Below are positions 52,017-60,922 of a stretch of DNA of 64,000 bases, piece after piece. The stretch spans positions 1 to 64,000 of the forward strand of contig JAQWPM010000022.1 of NCBI GenBank assembly GCA_029245345.1. Direction: 5' to 3'. The notes beneath the pieces were generated by a model that saw only the letters and a program-made list of their open reading frames with translations, was not told the origin of the DNA and made no database searches. Source of the DNA: Longimicrobiales bacterium (GTDB lineage Bacteria > Gemmatimonadota > Gemmatimonadetes > Longimicrobiales > Gaopeijiaceae). Made by a program: the position numbers and the translations under genes. Position 1 is the first letter of the stretch. Every line of letters begins with the position of its first letter.

Positions 52017-52985
52017 TTACCGACGCTCGACTCCCGCCAAGAATTCGTTCACGGCGGCATTGAACAACTCGGGTTGATCGACATTGCTCACGTGCCCAGC
52101 GTCCGGGATCACCCTTACGATGGACCCAGGTACCATGGCCTGAAACTCCCGGACCGTCTCTGGTCGGGCCTCATCATATTCGCCGACCAGGAACAGAACC
52201 GGCAGGGTTAGCTCCGGAAGCCGGTCGATTCGATCGTAGTCTCGCAGAGTGCCCGTTGAGACGAACTCCGAAGGACCCCACATGTACTCGTACAACCCTG
52301 AGTCTCCTGGTGGTCTGAGCGCGCACTCTTGAATACCCGCGTATGCATCGGGATTCCGGATGCCGAACTGACCCATGAACTCTGTGTTCGCTGCCTCAAA
52401 GGCTGCAGTCGCGAAGTCTCCAGAATCCACGGCAGCACGGACCGCGGCCTGAGCCTCAACCGAGAGTTCCGCCACCAGGTCATTCGCATCTCGAAGCCAA
52501 CGATCCGTTCCGACCAGTGGGCCCACTAGAGTGACTGACAGCACTCCGGTTGGTGAGGCTGTGAGCAGGTATTCCAAGGCGACGGTGGCACCCCAAGAAT
52601 GGCCCAAAATATGAAGCTCCTCCAACCCGAGTTCGGCGCGAAGAGCTGTAACCTCCTCAACGAACCTCGGAAGAACCGCGTAGCGCTCCAAGTCGGTTAT
52701 CCGCTCTGAGTGACCTGTCCCCAATTGGTCGTACATGATGACCGGCCGTTCCTCGGCCATGCCAGTCAACGTCGAGGGATAGATGCAACTGGAACTCCCC
52801 GGACCGCCGTGAATGACCAGCACAGGCACCCCGGCTCCGTCGCCCATGACGCGGAATGCGATTCGTCCACCCGTGACGTCGACGAACCCATCGTCGGGCA
52901 GCCCTGCGGGTGGGCCACAGCCAGCCGAGTACAGGGCGACCGCAAGGAACGTCCCACACGCAGCAAATTTTCTTCGGTGCTTCAC
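52017..52985 (-). CDS. Proline-iminopeptidase-like alpha/beta hydrolase lipoprotein (cassette)
   Basis: 322 residues from GTG at 52985, with AGGAGG seven bases upstream. Lipobox SAGC (VALYSAGCG). The S33 family pattern is complete: oxyanion HGGPGSSSCIYPS, PVIMYDQLGTGHSE, nucleophile LHILGHSWGATVALEYLL, acid in LFLVGEYDEARPETV and histidine in VIPDAGHVSNVDQPELF. The DQLGTGxS and GHSWGA forms fit proline iminopeptidase/tricorn-interacting-factor-like aminopeptidases. As a lipoprotein it would act on periplasmic peptides. Lies between attC-like sites C and D. Confidence 0.85.
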   Translation of the reverse strand: MKHRRKFAACGTFLAVALYSAGCGPPAGLPDDGFVDVTGGRIAFRVMGDGAGVPVLVIHGGPGSSSCIYPSTLTGMAEERPVIMYDQLGTGHSERITDLERYAVLPRFVEEVTALRAELGLEELHILGHSWGATVALEYLLTASPTGVLSVTLVGPLVGTDRWLRDANDLVAELSVEAQAAVRAAVDSGDFATAAFEAANTEFMGQFGIRNPDAYAGIQECALRPPGDSGLYEYMWGPSEFVSTGTLRDYDRIDRLPELTLPVLFLVGEYDEARPETVREFQAMVPGSIVRVIPDAGHVSNVDQPELFNAAVNEFLAGVERR

Positions 52986-53001
52986 TATGCCTCCTGACTG
53001 A

Positions 53002-53108
53002 GCCGAACGTCTTTCGATTCTGCTGCACGGGCGACCTCGTGACAAAGCACAAGAGCCACCTGACCTGCCGCCTACGCAACCCGTGTCAGTAACAATCGCT
53101 CGTCACAT
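53002..53108 (-). repeat. attC-like site D
   Basis: Minus strand: left box ATGTGAC, GAGCGATTGTTACTGACACG, centre, then CCCGTGCAGCAGAATCG, AAAGAC and right box GTTCGGC. The arms ATTGTTACTGACACGG and CCGTGCAGCAGAAT pair with bulges, as in site A. 107 bases. Confidence 0.7.
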
Positions 53109-53516
53109 AGCGCGGTTACCCCGTCACGCGCTCTGCGATTTTTTCGGGGACTGTGCCGGCGCACCCGAATGGCTGTCGGGATCTGACCCAATAGTCTGAG
53201 CCCGCGGCTCAGGGGACGCTCCAATAGGCCGGCACGGCATCCCCCTGACACACGCTGTTCGTGATGTCTGGCCCCGATCGAACAACGTGCATCCGCCCGA
53301 ATTCCTCCATGCAAAAAGTGTCCTGATTGCAAAAGGTTGGTGGCTCTGGGCCGGACTCTTACTTGCCCGCCACCGGGCCCACTCGGATGTTGCACACCCT
53401 CGCGATCGCCTTGAAGGCACTCTGCGTAGTGATGTGGACCCGCCCGACGCCCGTCCCACCCTGCACCTGTCCTGTCTGTCGGCTCTGCCCACCGTGTCCC
53501 CATAACACCGCATCTC
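53109..53516. other. Gene-poor stretch, possible decayed cassette
   Basis: About 400 bases between site D and the first S9 peptidase. The minus strand keeps a short frame (MEEFGRMHVVRSGPDITNSV, ending CQGDAVPAYWSVP) that looks like a gene fragment. Otherwise no coding pattern, and it must contain the promoter of the peptidase gene at 53517. Confidence 0.3.
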
Positions 53517-55619
53517 ATGTCCAACCTCGCTCTAAAGCCGCTCCGGCCCACGACTCCGATGACCTGCAAGGTCGTGTCCGCCGCTCTCCTGGGGGTGATC
53601 TTCTCCTCTCCACTGCTTGCGCAGGATCTTCGTCCGATCGAGCCGACCGACATGTTTCTGACTCGCTCGGTAGGAGCACCAGTGGTCAGCCCGGAGGGCG
53701 ACTGGATTGCATATACGGTCTCGCGCACATCGCTCGAAGAAGAGCGGGCCTTCACTCGCATTTTCATGTCGCCTTCAACAGGAGGAGAAGCGGTCGGACT
53801 GACGGCTCCGGGCAAGTCTGCCGGCTCGCCGGGCTGGAGCCCGGATGGCCGCTACTTCTCGTTCACCGCATCTCGTGACGAGGGTGAGACGCAGGTCTGG
53901 GCGCTCGACCGACGAGGTGGTGAGGGGTTCCCGCTCACCGATGTCTCACAAGGCATCTCCGGCTACCGCTGGTCTCCGGACGGCACCCGGCTACTGCTAA
54001 CGGTACGCGACAAAGAAGACGAAAAGGAAGATGAAAAGGCGAACGCACCCCAGGAACCGTGGGTGATTGACCGCCTGCAGTTCAAGCGCGACAACACAGG
54101 GTATCTCACAGGCAACCGGCACACACACCTGTACGTCTACGACCTCGAGACCAAAACCCTGCGGCAACTCACTACCGGGCCCTGGGATGAATCTCTGGGT
54201 GTCTGGAGCCCCGACGGCACCCAAATCGCGTTCACCTCTAACCGGACGGACGAGCCGGACGCGAATGAAAACTCCGACGTGTGGACCGTGTCGGCAGATC
54301 TTTCTGAACCAACCGATTCGCCGACCCGGGTGACGACCAATCTGGGCTCGGACGGATCTCCGGCGTGGAGCCCCGATGGGCGTTGGCTCACCTACACGAC
54401 CGGCGTTCGTCCCGACCTGATCTGGTACGCAACCACGCACCTCGCGGTGATCTCTTCAAACGGCGGTGAGGCTCGATTGCTGACGACTGCGCTCGATCGG
54501 AACGTGAGCCAGCCCCGCTTCTCCGCGAACGGCGAATGGATCTGGTTCCGACTCGAGGACTCCGGAGAAAATCACATCGCACGGATCCGACCCGACGGGT
54601 CAGGCCTGGAGCGACCGATCTCGGGCCCTCTCAGCGCGGGTGCGTTCGACTGGGCGGGTGAGACTTTCGCCGCATCCGTCAGCTATCTGGACCGGCCTGG
54701 GGAAATCTATCGAGCCGCGACCCTCGGCTCCGGGGACTGGATCTCTGGCACGGCGCCCGGTGAGACCGCGGCGCTGGATCCAGTGACCACGCACAATTCA
54801 GATTTTCTTTCCACGGTCCGCATCGCGGAGACCCGTACCATTCAGTTTCAGTCCGCCGACGGAACCGAAGTCGAGGGCTTCGTGACCTTTCCCCCGGACT
54901 TCGCCGAAGGACGTCGGTACCCGACTCTGCTTCGCATCCACGGCGGTCCGGTATCGCAGTACAGCCATGCGTTCCAGTTCGAATCTCAACTCTTCGCGTC
55001 CAAGGGCTACCTGGTTGTCCGTGTAAATCCGCGCGGATCGTCCGGATACGGCCAGGACTTCTCGGCCCAACTATGGGCGAACTGGGGCACGCCAGACTTC
55101 CAAGACGTGATGGCCGGCGTGGACCACGTGATCTCCGAGGGCTGGGCAGATCCGGATCGCCTCGGCGTGGGCGGGTGGTCGTACGGCGGGATCCTCACGA
55201 ATTACGTGATCACCCAGACCGATCGCTTCCAAGGCGCAATCACGGGTGCGAGCGAGGTGCTTTACATCTCCAACTACGGGCACGATCACTACCAGCGGCA
55301 GTGGGAGGCTGAACTGGGGCTCCCATGGGAAGACGACAACCGTGACAACTGGGAGCGACTGAGTCCGTTCAACCGGGTCGAGGACATCGAGACCCCGACC
55401 CTGGTCATGGGGGGTGAGGACGACTGGAACGTCCCCATCCTGAACTCCGAGCAGTTATACCAGGCACTACGCCGGCGTGGAATCGAGACACAGCTCGTCG
55501 TGTATCCGGGACAGAGTCATGGGATCCGCGTGCCCTCGTACCAGGTCGACCGATACGAGCGCTACCTGGCCTGGTACGACACCCACGTTCGGGGCGCCGG
55601 CCGGCCAATCAGCGACTGA
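53517..55619 (+). CDS. Secreted S9-family (prolyl oligopeptidase/DPP-like) peptidase
   Basis: 700 residues with signal peptide (VVSAALLGVIFSSPLLAQ); an inner ATG at 53559 is a possible start. The first 430 residues form a WD40-like/TolB-type propeller (GWSPDGRYFSFTASRDEGET, YRWSPDGTRLLLTVRDKEDE, AWSPDGRWLTYTTG). The C-terminal alpha/beta hydrolase contains RIHGGPVSQYSHAF, the nucleophile Ser555 in VGGWSYGGILTNY, the acid in MGGEDDWNVPILNSE and histidine in GQSHGIRVPSY. Such enzymes release dipeptides from exported or imported peptides. A second S9 gene follows at 56014 on the same strand. Confidence 0.9.
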   Translation: MSNLALKPLRPTTPMTCKVVSAALLGVIFSSPLLAQDLRPIEPTDMFLTRSVGAPVVSPEGDWIAYTVSRTSLEEERAFTRIFMSPSTGGEAVGLTAPGKSAGSPGWSPDGRYFSFTASRDEGETQVWALDRRGGEGFPLTDVSQGISGYRWSPDGTRLLLTVRDKEDEKEDEKANAPQEPWVIDRLQFKRDNTGYLTGNRHTHLYVYDLETKTLRQLTTGPWDESLGVWSPDGTQIAFTSNRTDEPDANENSDVWTVSADLSEPTDSPTRVTTNLGSDGSPAWSPDGRWLTYTTGVRPDLIWYATTHLAVISSNGGEARLLTTALDRNVSQPRFSANGEWIWFRLEDSGENHIARIRPDGSGLERPISGPLSAGAFDWAGETFAASVSYLDRPGEIYRAATLGSGDWISGTAPGETAALDPVTTHNSDFLSTVRIAETRTIQFQSADGTEVEGFVTFPPDFAEGRRYPTLLRIHGGPVSQYSHAFQFESQLFASKGYLVVRVNPRGSSGYGQDFSAQLWANWGTPDFQDVMAGVDHVISEGWADPDRLGVGGWSYGGILTNYVITQTDRFQGAITGASEVLYISNYGHDHYQRQWEAELGLPWEDDNRDNWERLSPFNRVEDIETPTLVMGGEDDWNVPILNSEQLYQALRRRGIETQLVVYPGQSHGIRVPSYQVDRYERYLAWYDTHVRGAGRPISD

Positions 55620-55688
55620 CGGACCCGTCCCCTGGTCAAGCCATGACCCTGCAGCTTGCCGCACACAGCCTAGGAGGGCCAGAGCCGT

Positions 55689-55931
55689 TCACGCTTGAAG
55701 CGTGAACATCGCCCCGAGACCCTCAGAGCCACGGCAATCGCTCTGGATGGGACAACCATGCTCGATATAGCTCTTCAATGAAGGGCCGATGGGCTGGCTA
55801 TGACGCGGCCAAAGACAGACAAACGCTGCGACTTGGGTAGTGCCCGGTATGCCACCCAACTCCTCCATGGCATTCTCGCGTTCAACTTCGAACCCCATAC
55901 GCCACTCGTAGGGCGTTTGCGACGCTTCCAA
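55689..55931 (-). other. Unrecognised 80-codon frame between the S9 genes
   Basis: TTG-initiated frame with protein-like composition (MGFEVERENAMEELGGIPGT, TQVAAFVCLWPRHSQP, HGCPIQSDCRGSEGLGAMF). No signal, no family recognised. It may be a fragment of a lost gene; the rest of the 55620-56013 interval shows nothing else. Confidence 0.3.
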
Positions 55932-56013
55932 CGCTGGCGTGTTCGCCCGGCGACCGTAGCTTAGTCACACGATTTGAATTGAAATGTTTTCACCCACGAA
56001 ACGAGGTGCTGCG

Positions 56014-58053
56014 ATGTCGCAACGCATGCAACCCTTCGCTGCCGCGGTCCTGGCGATCGCCTTGGTGTTGGCGGCTCCGTCCTTCGCGTCCGCTCAGGCA
56101 GACGGAATAAGGACGATCTCCCTGGAGATGTATCTCGATCTTGAGAGCGCATCCGACCCTCAGATCTCGCCCGATGGCTCGCAGGTCGTCTACACCCGTG
56201 GCTGGGTCGACAAGATGAACGATCGCCGCGAGTCGTCAGTCTGGATCATGAATGCCGACGGTTCGAGGGCTCGCTTCCTCGTCGACGGCTCCGGTCCAAT
56301 CTGGTCTCCCGACGGGACTCGGATCGCCTACACCTCGGAAGGCGAGCCCGAAGGCAGCCAGATCTTCGTTCGCTGGATGGACGATGAAGGTGCCTCGAGC
56401 CAAATCACGCGACTGCAGAAGGCTCCTGGCGGAATCCGTTGGGCGCCCGACGGTAACACACTTTCGTTCACGATGACCATGGACGGAGAAGAGGCTTGGT
56501 CGGTGAGCCCTCCCGGCCGACCGGAGGGGTCGAACTGGACCGAACCACCGAAGGTCGTCACCCGGGCCGACTATCGTCAGGACCGTGTCGGATTCGTCGA
56601 CGAAGGTTGGCGGCACATTTTCGTGGTTCCCGCAGAGGGTGGGACCGCACGGCAGCTCACGGACGGATACTGGAACCACTCGACAGGAGAATGGACGCCC
56701 GACGGAGCGGAGTTGGTGTTCTCGTCACTGCGTACCGAAGACTCCGAGCTCTCTTGGCGTCAGTCCGAGGTCTACGCGGTGAACGTCGCGAATGGCACGA
56801 TCCGTCAGTTGACGACCCGGAATGGCCAGGACTCCGGTCCGATCCCGTCTCCGACGGGTGACCTGATCGCGTATCGCGGTGCCGACTTCCACACCGACAC
56901 GTATCGGAATTCCGGCGTGTACGTCATGAACATGGATGGTTCGAATCCCCGCCTGATTTCGGGAGACTTCGATCGTTCCATCAATGGCATGCAGTGGGCC
57001 CACGATGGAAGCGGCCTGTACCTCACGGTCAGCGCTGAAGGGGACCGGAACATCCACTTCGTCTCGACGGGTGGTGGCGTGACTGCGCTGTCGTCGGGTA
57101 ACCACATGTTCGCACTGAGTTCGTTCACAGCTGATGGACGAGCGGTCGGCACCCTCACCAGTCCACAGTTGCCGTCCGACATCGTGTCCTTCAGTCTCTC
57201 CGACCCGAACCGTCGGACGCAGCTGACACACGTGAATGACGACGTGTTCGCTGGCGTGACATTCGGCGACGTCGAAGAGATCAAGTACGAGTCGGTCGAT
57301 GGCTTCGAGATCGAGGGGTGGATCGTCAAGCCGCCGGACTTCGATCCGAGCCGCAAGTACCCGATGATGCTGTCGATCCACGGTGGACCGCACGGCATGT
57401 ACAACGTCGGCTTCAACTTCGCCTGGCAGGAGCATGCGGCGAACGGATACGTAGTACTCTACACAAACCCCCGTGGCAGCTCCGGGTACGGAAGTGCGTT
57501 CGGTAACTCGATCAAGAACGCGTATCCGGGCAAAGACTACGACGACCTGATGAACGGAGTCGACTTGGTCATCGACCGTGGGTACATCGATGATGAGAAC
57601 ATGTTCGTCTATGGCTGCTCCGGTGGTGGCGTGCTTACGTCGTGGGTGGTTGGGCACACCGATCGTTTCGCAGCCGCTTCGGCAAACTGCCCCGTGATCA
57701 ACTGGCTGTCTTTCGTGGGTACGACGGACGGGATCGGATGGTATCGGAACTTCGAGAATCTCCCCTGGGACGATCCGAGTGAGCACCTACGTCGCTCGCC
57801 GCTCATGTACGTGGGGAACGTCACGACTCCTACGATGCTCATGACGGGCGTCAACGACCTTCGTACGCCGATGCCTCAGACCGAGGAGTATTTCGCGGCG
57901 CTCAAGGTCATGGGTGTAGAGACGGCGATGGTTCGCTTCAACAACGAATGGCACGGTACGTCGAGTACGCCGTCGAACTTCCTCCGTACCCAGCTCTTCC
58001 TGCGAGAGTGGTTCGCGAAGCACTCTCGCGGACGGGGCATCACGCAGGACTGA
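56014..58053 (+). CDS. Secreted S9-family peptidase (acylaminoacyl/dipeptidyl type)
   Basis: 679 residues from the ATG at 56014, which opens a clean signal peptide (FAAAVLAIALVLAAPSFASA). A propeller with repeated WSPDG-type blades (QISPDGSQVVYTRGWVDKMN, WSPDGTRIAYTSEGEPEGSQ, WAPDGNTLSFTMTMDGEE) precedes the hydrolase: SIHGGPHGMYNVGFNFAWQE, nucleophile Ser536 in FVYGCSGGGVLTSW, acid in MTGVNDLRTPMPQ and histidine in FNNEWHGTSSTPSNF. GCSGGG replaces the GWSYGG of the neighbour, so the two belong to different subfamilies. A strong terminator follows. Confidence 0.9.
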   Translation: MSQRMQPFAAAVLAIALVLAAPSFASAQADGIRTISLEMYLDLESASDPQISPDGSQVVYTRGWVDKMNDRRESSVWIMNADGSRARFLVDGSGPIWSPDGTRIAYTSEGEPEGSQIFVRWMDDEGASSQITRLQKAPGGIRWAPDGNTLSFTMTMDGEEAWSVSPPGRPEGSNWTEPPKVVTRADYRQDRVGFVDEGWRHIFVVPAEGGTARQLTDGYWNHSTGEWTPDGAELVFSSLRTEDSELSWRQSEVYAVNVANGTIRQLTTRNGQDSGPIPSPTGDLIAYRGADFHTDTYRNSGVYVMNMDGSNPRLISGDFDRSINGMQWAHDGSGLYLTVSAEGDRNIHFVSTGGGVTALSSGNHMFALSSFTADGRAVGTLTSPQLPSDIVSFSLSDPNRRTQLTHVNDDVFAGVTFGDVEEIKYESVDGFEIEGWIVKPPDFDPSRKYPMMLSIHGGPHGMYNVGFNFAWQEHAANGYVVLYTNPRGSSGYGSAFGNSIKNAYPGKDYDDLMNGVDLVIDRGYIDDENMFVYGCSGGGVLTSWVVGHTDRFAAASANCPVINWLSFVGTTDGIGWYRNFENLPWDDPSEHLRRSPLMYVGNVTTPTMLMTGVNDLRTPMPQTEEYFAALKVMGVETAMVRFNNEWHGTSSTPSNFLRTQLFLREWFAKHSRGRGITQD

Positions 58054-58084
58054 TTCAGTTTCGATCCGCAGTCGGATCCGAACG

Positions 58085-58113
58085 GGGGCTGGGTGGCATC
58101 GCCGCCCAGCCCC
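58085..58113 (+). terminator. Rho-independent terminator after the S9 peptidase
   Basis: GGGGCTGGGTGGC pairs completely (one G-T) with GCCGCCCAGCCCC around an ATC loop, 13 base pairs, followed by TTCGTTCGTTC. It ends transcription 32 bases after the peptidase stop. Confidence 0.75.
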
Positions 58114-58148
58114 TTCGTTCGTTCAGTCGCTCTTCGAGTGCCCTCATC

Positions 58149-58389
58149 GGGGCGCAGAGCCTAACACGGCGGCCATTCCAATCACCGTGTCGGTCACGGC
58201 AAGCCAGAGTCTCTCCCCGAAGACCCGCCGCTGGACCGCGCCCCGATCGGCGCCGGGTGCAAGTCGAATTCCGATCTCACGCTCTCGGAGTGATACCGAG
58301 TAGGCCATCACTCCCTAAATAACCACCACAGCCAAGGTGAGGCCGGGCACTCCGAATCGACCGAGTACCGTCCTGCCCTCGGCCAGATC
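58149..58389 (-). pseudogene. MacB/ADOP-type ABC permease C-terminal remnant
   Basis: The frame reads LGRFGVPGLTLAVVVI, then TAG in place of the usual Tyr codon, then GVMAYSVSLREREIGIRLAP and GADRGAVQRRVFGERLWLAV. This is the FtsX-domain C-terminus of acidobacterial-type duplicated permeases (GVMAYSVSLREREIGIR.ALGAD). Nothing of the upstream 700 residues remains. Confidence 0.75.
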
Positions 58390-58405
58390 AGTCACCGACA
58401 CAGTT

Positions 58406-58515
58406 GCTCACGTCTCGCGACTGTGCGGCACGGCCTGCCTGCCTGCTAAAAACCCCGAAACCCTACCTGACATATCCACCCGCGAGCTCGTGCCAGCAGC
58501 AACCGATTGTTAGAA
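58406..58515 (-). repeat. attC-like site E
   Basis: Minus strand: left box TTCTAAC, AATCGGTTGCTGCTGGCACG, centre, then GGCCGTGCCGCACAGTCGCG, AGAC and degenerate right box GTGAGC. It begins 22 bases after the M42 peptidase stop, the classical position of attC behind a cassette gene. 110 bases. Confidence 0.7.
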
Positions 58516-58537
58516 AGCTGACTCGACTAGCTGAGGA

Positions 58538-59686
58538 CTAACGGAAGCTCCCCAACTCTCGGACAGTCTCTTGATCGAGGCGTTGGAGCACCTCGATGAG
58601 CAACTGAACTGCCTCATCAAAATCCGACCGCTGTATGATGCCGGTATGAGAATGGAGATAGCGCGTGGGTACCGTGATGTTCACAGAAGGGCGGCCTGAG
58701 TCGAAGCGCTGGATCTCAGCGCCGTCCTCCCCGTACCCGGTCAGGACATCGGGCTGAAGGGAAATACCAGTTTCGTCGGCAATTCTGAACATGAAGTCAC
58801 GGAACTTCCTGTTGGGGATCATGGAGCTATCCAGCAGGAACATTCCTGGCCCACCTCCGAGTCGCTCCTGAGCTTGGGTCGGGCCGATTCCCGGGAAGTC
58901 AGCCGCGACCCCGGCCTCAATCGAAATTCCGATTTCTGGCTCAGCGAGTGCGACGGCAGTTTGAGCCCCCCGCAACCCGATCTCCTCCTGCGTGGTGGCC
59001 ACCCAGACGACCTCCGAAGGGACTTGGATTCCTTCATCCCGGATCCGTCTAGCTGCAACCAGCATCACTGCGAGGCCCACGCGGTCGTCCCACGCCTTCG
59101 CCGCGTAACGCTCGTTGGCCAGTACGGCGAAGTCACTGAGCGGAGCGATACCGTCTCCTGGCCTCACCCCCATCGCCTCGACTTCGTCTCTCGACGTCGC
59201 TCCCACATCCAGGAAAATCTCCTCCAACGCCCATACGCGCTCACGTTGAGCGGCTGGCGTGACGTGGACGGTCCGAATCCCGCTGATCCCCATCACTGGA
59301 CCATCACTCCCCAGTATGGTCCACCGCTGATCCGGAAGGGCCTGTCTGAGCCAGCCACCGAGAGCCTTCACCCGGATAAATCCATCTGGCGTGATGTACT
59401 GCACCATGAGCCCGACTTCGTCGAGATGCGCCGTGACCATGACCACAGGACCACCCGCCCCACCCGGGACCGTGGCGAGCACGGACCCTAGACCGTCAAA
59501 CCGAATATCAGCGCCCAGGTCCTCAAACTCCCGGACAACAATCTCTCTAACGGATTCTTCAAAGGCTGACGGACCCGGTGCCTCTGTCAGCGTCCGCATC
59601 AGCTCGGCACTCGCATCGAGCGTCTGGCTGGAGGCGGGGGCCGCCAAGAGCGAAGCTGCAAGCACAAACATCCAAGATCGATTCAT
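58538..59686 (-). CDS. Exported M42-family metallopeptidase (cassette)
   Basis: 382 residues. Metal ligands of the M42 (glutamyl aminopeptidase/endoglucanase-like) family are in place: VVMVTAHLDEVGLMVQY (His), KAWDDRVGLAVML (bridging Asp), ATTQEEIGLRGAQTAV (Glu-Glu), GISIEAGVAADFPG (Asp equivalent partly changed) and YLHSHTGIIQRSDFDEA (His). The start MNRSWMFVLAASLLAAPASS is a signal peptide, whereas characterised M42 enzymes are cytoplasmic. A tetrahedral peptidase complex in the periplasm would be unusual. Flanked tightly by attC-like sites E and F. Confidence 0.85.
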   Translation of the reverse strand: MNRSWMFVLAASLLAAPASSQTLDASAELMRTLTEAPGPSAFEESVREIVVREFEDLGADIRFDGLGSVLATVPGGAGGPVVMVTAHLDEVGLMVQYITPDGFIRVKALGGWLRQALPDQRWTILGSDGPVMGISGIRTVHVTPAAQRERVWALEEIFLDVGATSRDEVEAMGVRPGDGIAPLSDFAVLANERYAAKAWDDRVGLAVMLVAARRIRDEGIQVPSEVVWVATTQEEIGLRGAQTAVALAEPEIGISIEAGVAADFPGIGPTQAQERLGGGPGMFLLDSSMIPNRKFRDFMFRIADETGISLQPDVLTGYGEDGAEIQRFDSGRPSVNITVPTRYLHSHTGIIQRSDFDEAVQLLIEVLQRLDQETVRELGSFR

Positions 59687-59703
59687 CTGAGTTCCTCGGG
59701 GTA

Positions 59704-59824
59704 GCTCAACGTAGCAGCAGCCTTGTACCCTCTCGCGACTCTGCTGCGCGGCAACGCTAGTTGACTGCGCGCAAACGCACGCGACCCGACAGTAACCCGT
59801 GTCAGTCGCAACCGCTTGTTAGGC
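59704..59824 (-). repeat. attC-like site F (best preserved)
   Basis: Minus strand: perfect RYYYAAC box GCCTAAC, AAGCGGTTGCGACTGACACG, centre, GCCGCGCAGCAGAGTCGCGA, and perfect GTTRRRY box GTTGAGC at the far end. An extra block of about 18 bases (GGGTACAAGGCTGCTGCT) stands between the right arm and the right box. 121 bases. Confidence 0.8.
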
Positions 59825-59994
59825 ATCCGCTCCGCACCACGGACGGCTCCTTTAAAAGAAATGTGCTCTCGGCCATCTGGTCGACGGCGAACAGGGCCAC
59901 GGCCCCGACCACTTGACTGGACAATGGCCCACGCCAATGATGCGCCCGCTGTCGAATGTCTCCGAACTATTCCCACCTGCACGAGAAGAGCGCC

Positions 59995-60390
59995 ATGCAG
60001 AAACGAGAGATCAACCCGACCGACTGGCTACAGGGATTCAACATCAACCACGGCATCGAGGTCACCGGTGGGCAGCGTGTGCTCTACCTATCGGGCCAGA
60101 CCTCAAACACGGCCGATGGCGCTCCGGTGCACGCCGGTGATCTCGTCGCTCAATTTGAGCTGGCCTGGTCAAACCTCAAGGACGCGCTCGCGGCCGCCGA
60201 CATGACGCCCTCGAACATTGTCCGTCTCAACATCTACACCACCGATGTCGACGCGTTTATGGCAGCCGCCGGCGAGCTTGTACCGATCTACGCCGAGGAC
60301 GGATGCAAGCCGGCGTGCACGCTTCTCGGTGTCAGCCGGTTGTTCGAACCGGAGCTCATGATCGAGCTGGAAGCCACCGCCGTGGCATGA
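59995..60390 (+). CDS. RidA-family (YjgF/YER057c) protein
   Basis: 131 residues from ATG at 59995. Family blocks: VLYLSGQTSNTADGAPVHAG, DLVAQFELAWSNLKDALAAA, NIVRLNIYTTDVDAFMAAAG, and CKPACTLLGVSRLFEPELMI with EATAVA in place of the Arg-containing RVEIEA of true RidA (the key Arg appears as SRLF). It belongs to the Rid7-like or atypical subgroups, so imine/enamine deaminase activity is uncertain. It is on the plus strand, opposite to the attC orientation, within the F-G cassette. Confidence 0.85.
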   Translation: MQKREINPTDWLQGFNINHGIEVTGGQRVLYLSGQTSNTADGAPVHAGDLVAQFELAWSNLKDALAAADMTPSNIVRLNIYTTDVDAFMAAAGELVPIYAEDGCKPACTLLGVSRLFEPELMIELEATAVA

Positions 60391-60470
60391 CGCTTCGGCA
60401 GGAGCTCGATGCCACGACTGGCCCGTGCGTCTCGTCGGGCCTGAGTTGAAAAGCACCGCGTTCATAGCGC

Positions 60471-60632
60471 CAGGATGACAAGGACAATCTCGTCGTCGTC
60501 GCGCGGTGGGAAACGAAGGCCGCGTTCGAGAACTACCTGGGATGGCGTCAAGAGACCGGCATACTCGATCAGTTGGTTGCCGCGTGCTCGGGACCACCGA
60601 GCATCCGATATTACGACATTACCGACGCTTAG
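60471..60632 (+). pseudogene. ABM-domain (antibiotic biosynthesis monooxygenase-like) C-terminal fragment
   Basis: The frame DDKDNLVVVARWETKAAFEN, YLGWRQETGILDQLVAACSG, PPSIRYYDITDA to a stop fits the second half of an ABM dimeric-barrel protein (VVARWES..A...Y...R). No start or first half is present upstream in any frame. Inside the cassette with RidA, so the cassette may once have held two genes. Confidence 0.55.
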
Positions 60633-60717
60633 GCGCATCTCCGCTGGCCTGTTCCGGCAAATAGGTCAGTCCACGGTCAGGCGACCGCAGCCGACCTATT
60701 TTAGGATGTGAGAAGCT

Positions 60718-60837
60718 GCTTAACGACTGCGGAAATCTGCTGCGCGACTACAATGCTTCCCACGGATCGCGAGGTGCAAGCCGAGTGACCCGGAACCCTC
60801 TACGCTTTCCCGCGACAGCAGCAATCTCTTGTTCGGC
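60718..60837 (-). repeat. attC-like site G
   Basis: Minus strand: left box GCCGAAC, AAGAGATTGCTGCTGTCGCG, centre containing CACTCGGCTTGCACCTCGCG and GGGAAGCATTGTAGTCGCG, then CAGCAGATTTCCGCAGTC and right box GTTAAGC. Its 120 bases are about 80% identical by eye to site I. The half-elements at 33573 and 35590 derive from the same subtype. Confidence 0.75.
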
Positions 60838-60922
60838 GGCACTCCGGTCGCTTGCACTCCGCCATAACGTCTGAGACCTTCGCGTCGCGACAAGATCACT
60901 TGACTCTACGAGAGGGCGCGCG

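Noticed and set aside
53124-53513. 129-codon minus-strand frame between site D and the first S9 gene
   Set aside because: Arg/Ser-rich composition typical of GC-driven shadow frames and no start signal; only a 33-codon piece in another frame looks protein-like.
56725-57786. Long minus-strand frame of about 353 codons
   Set aside because: Shadow of the S9 peptidase gene; rich in Arg, Val and His without any family pattern.
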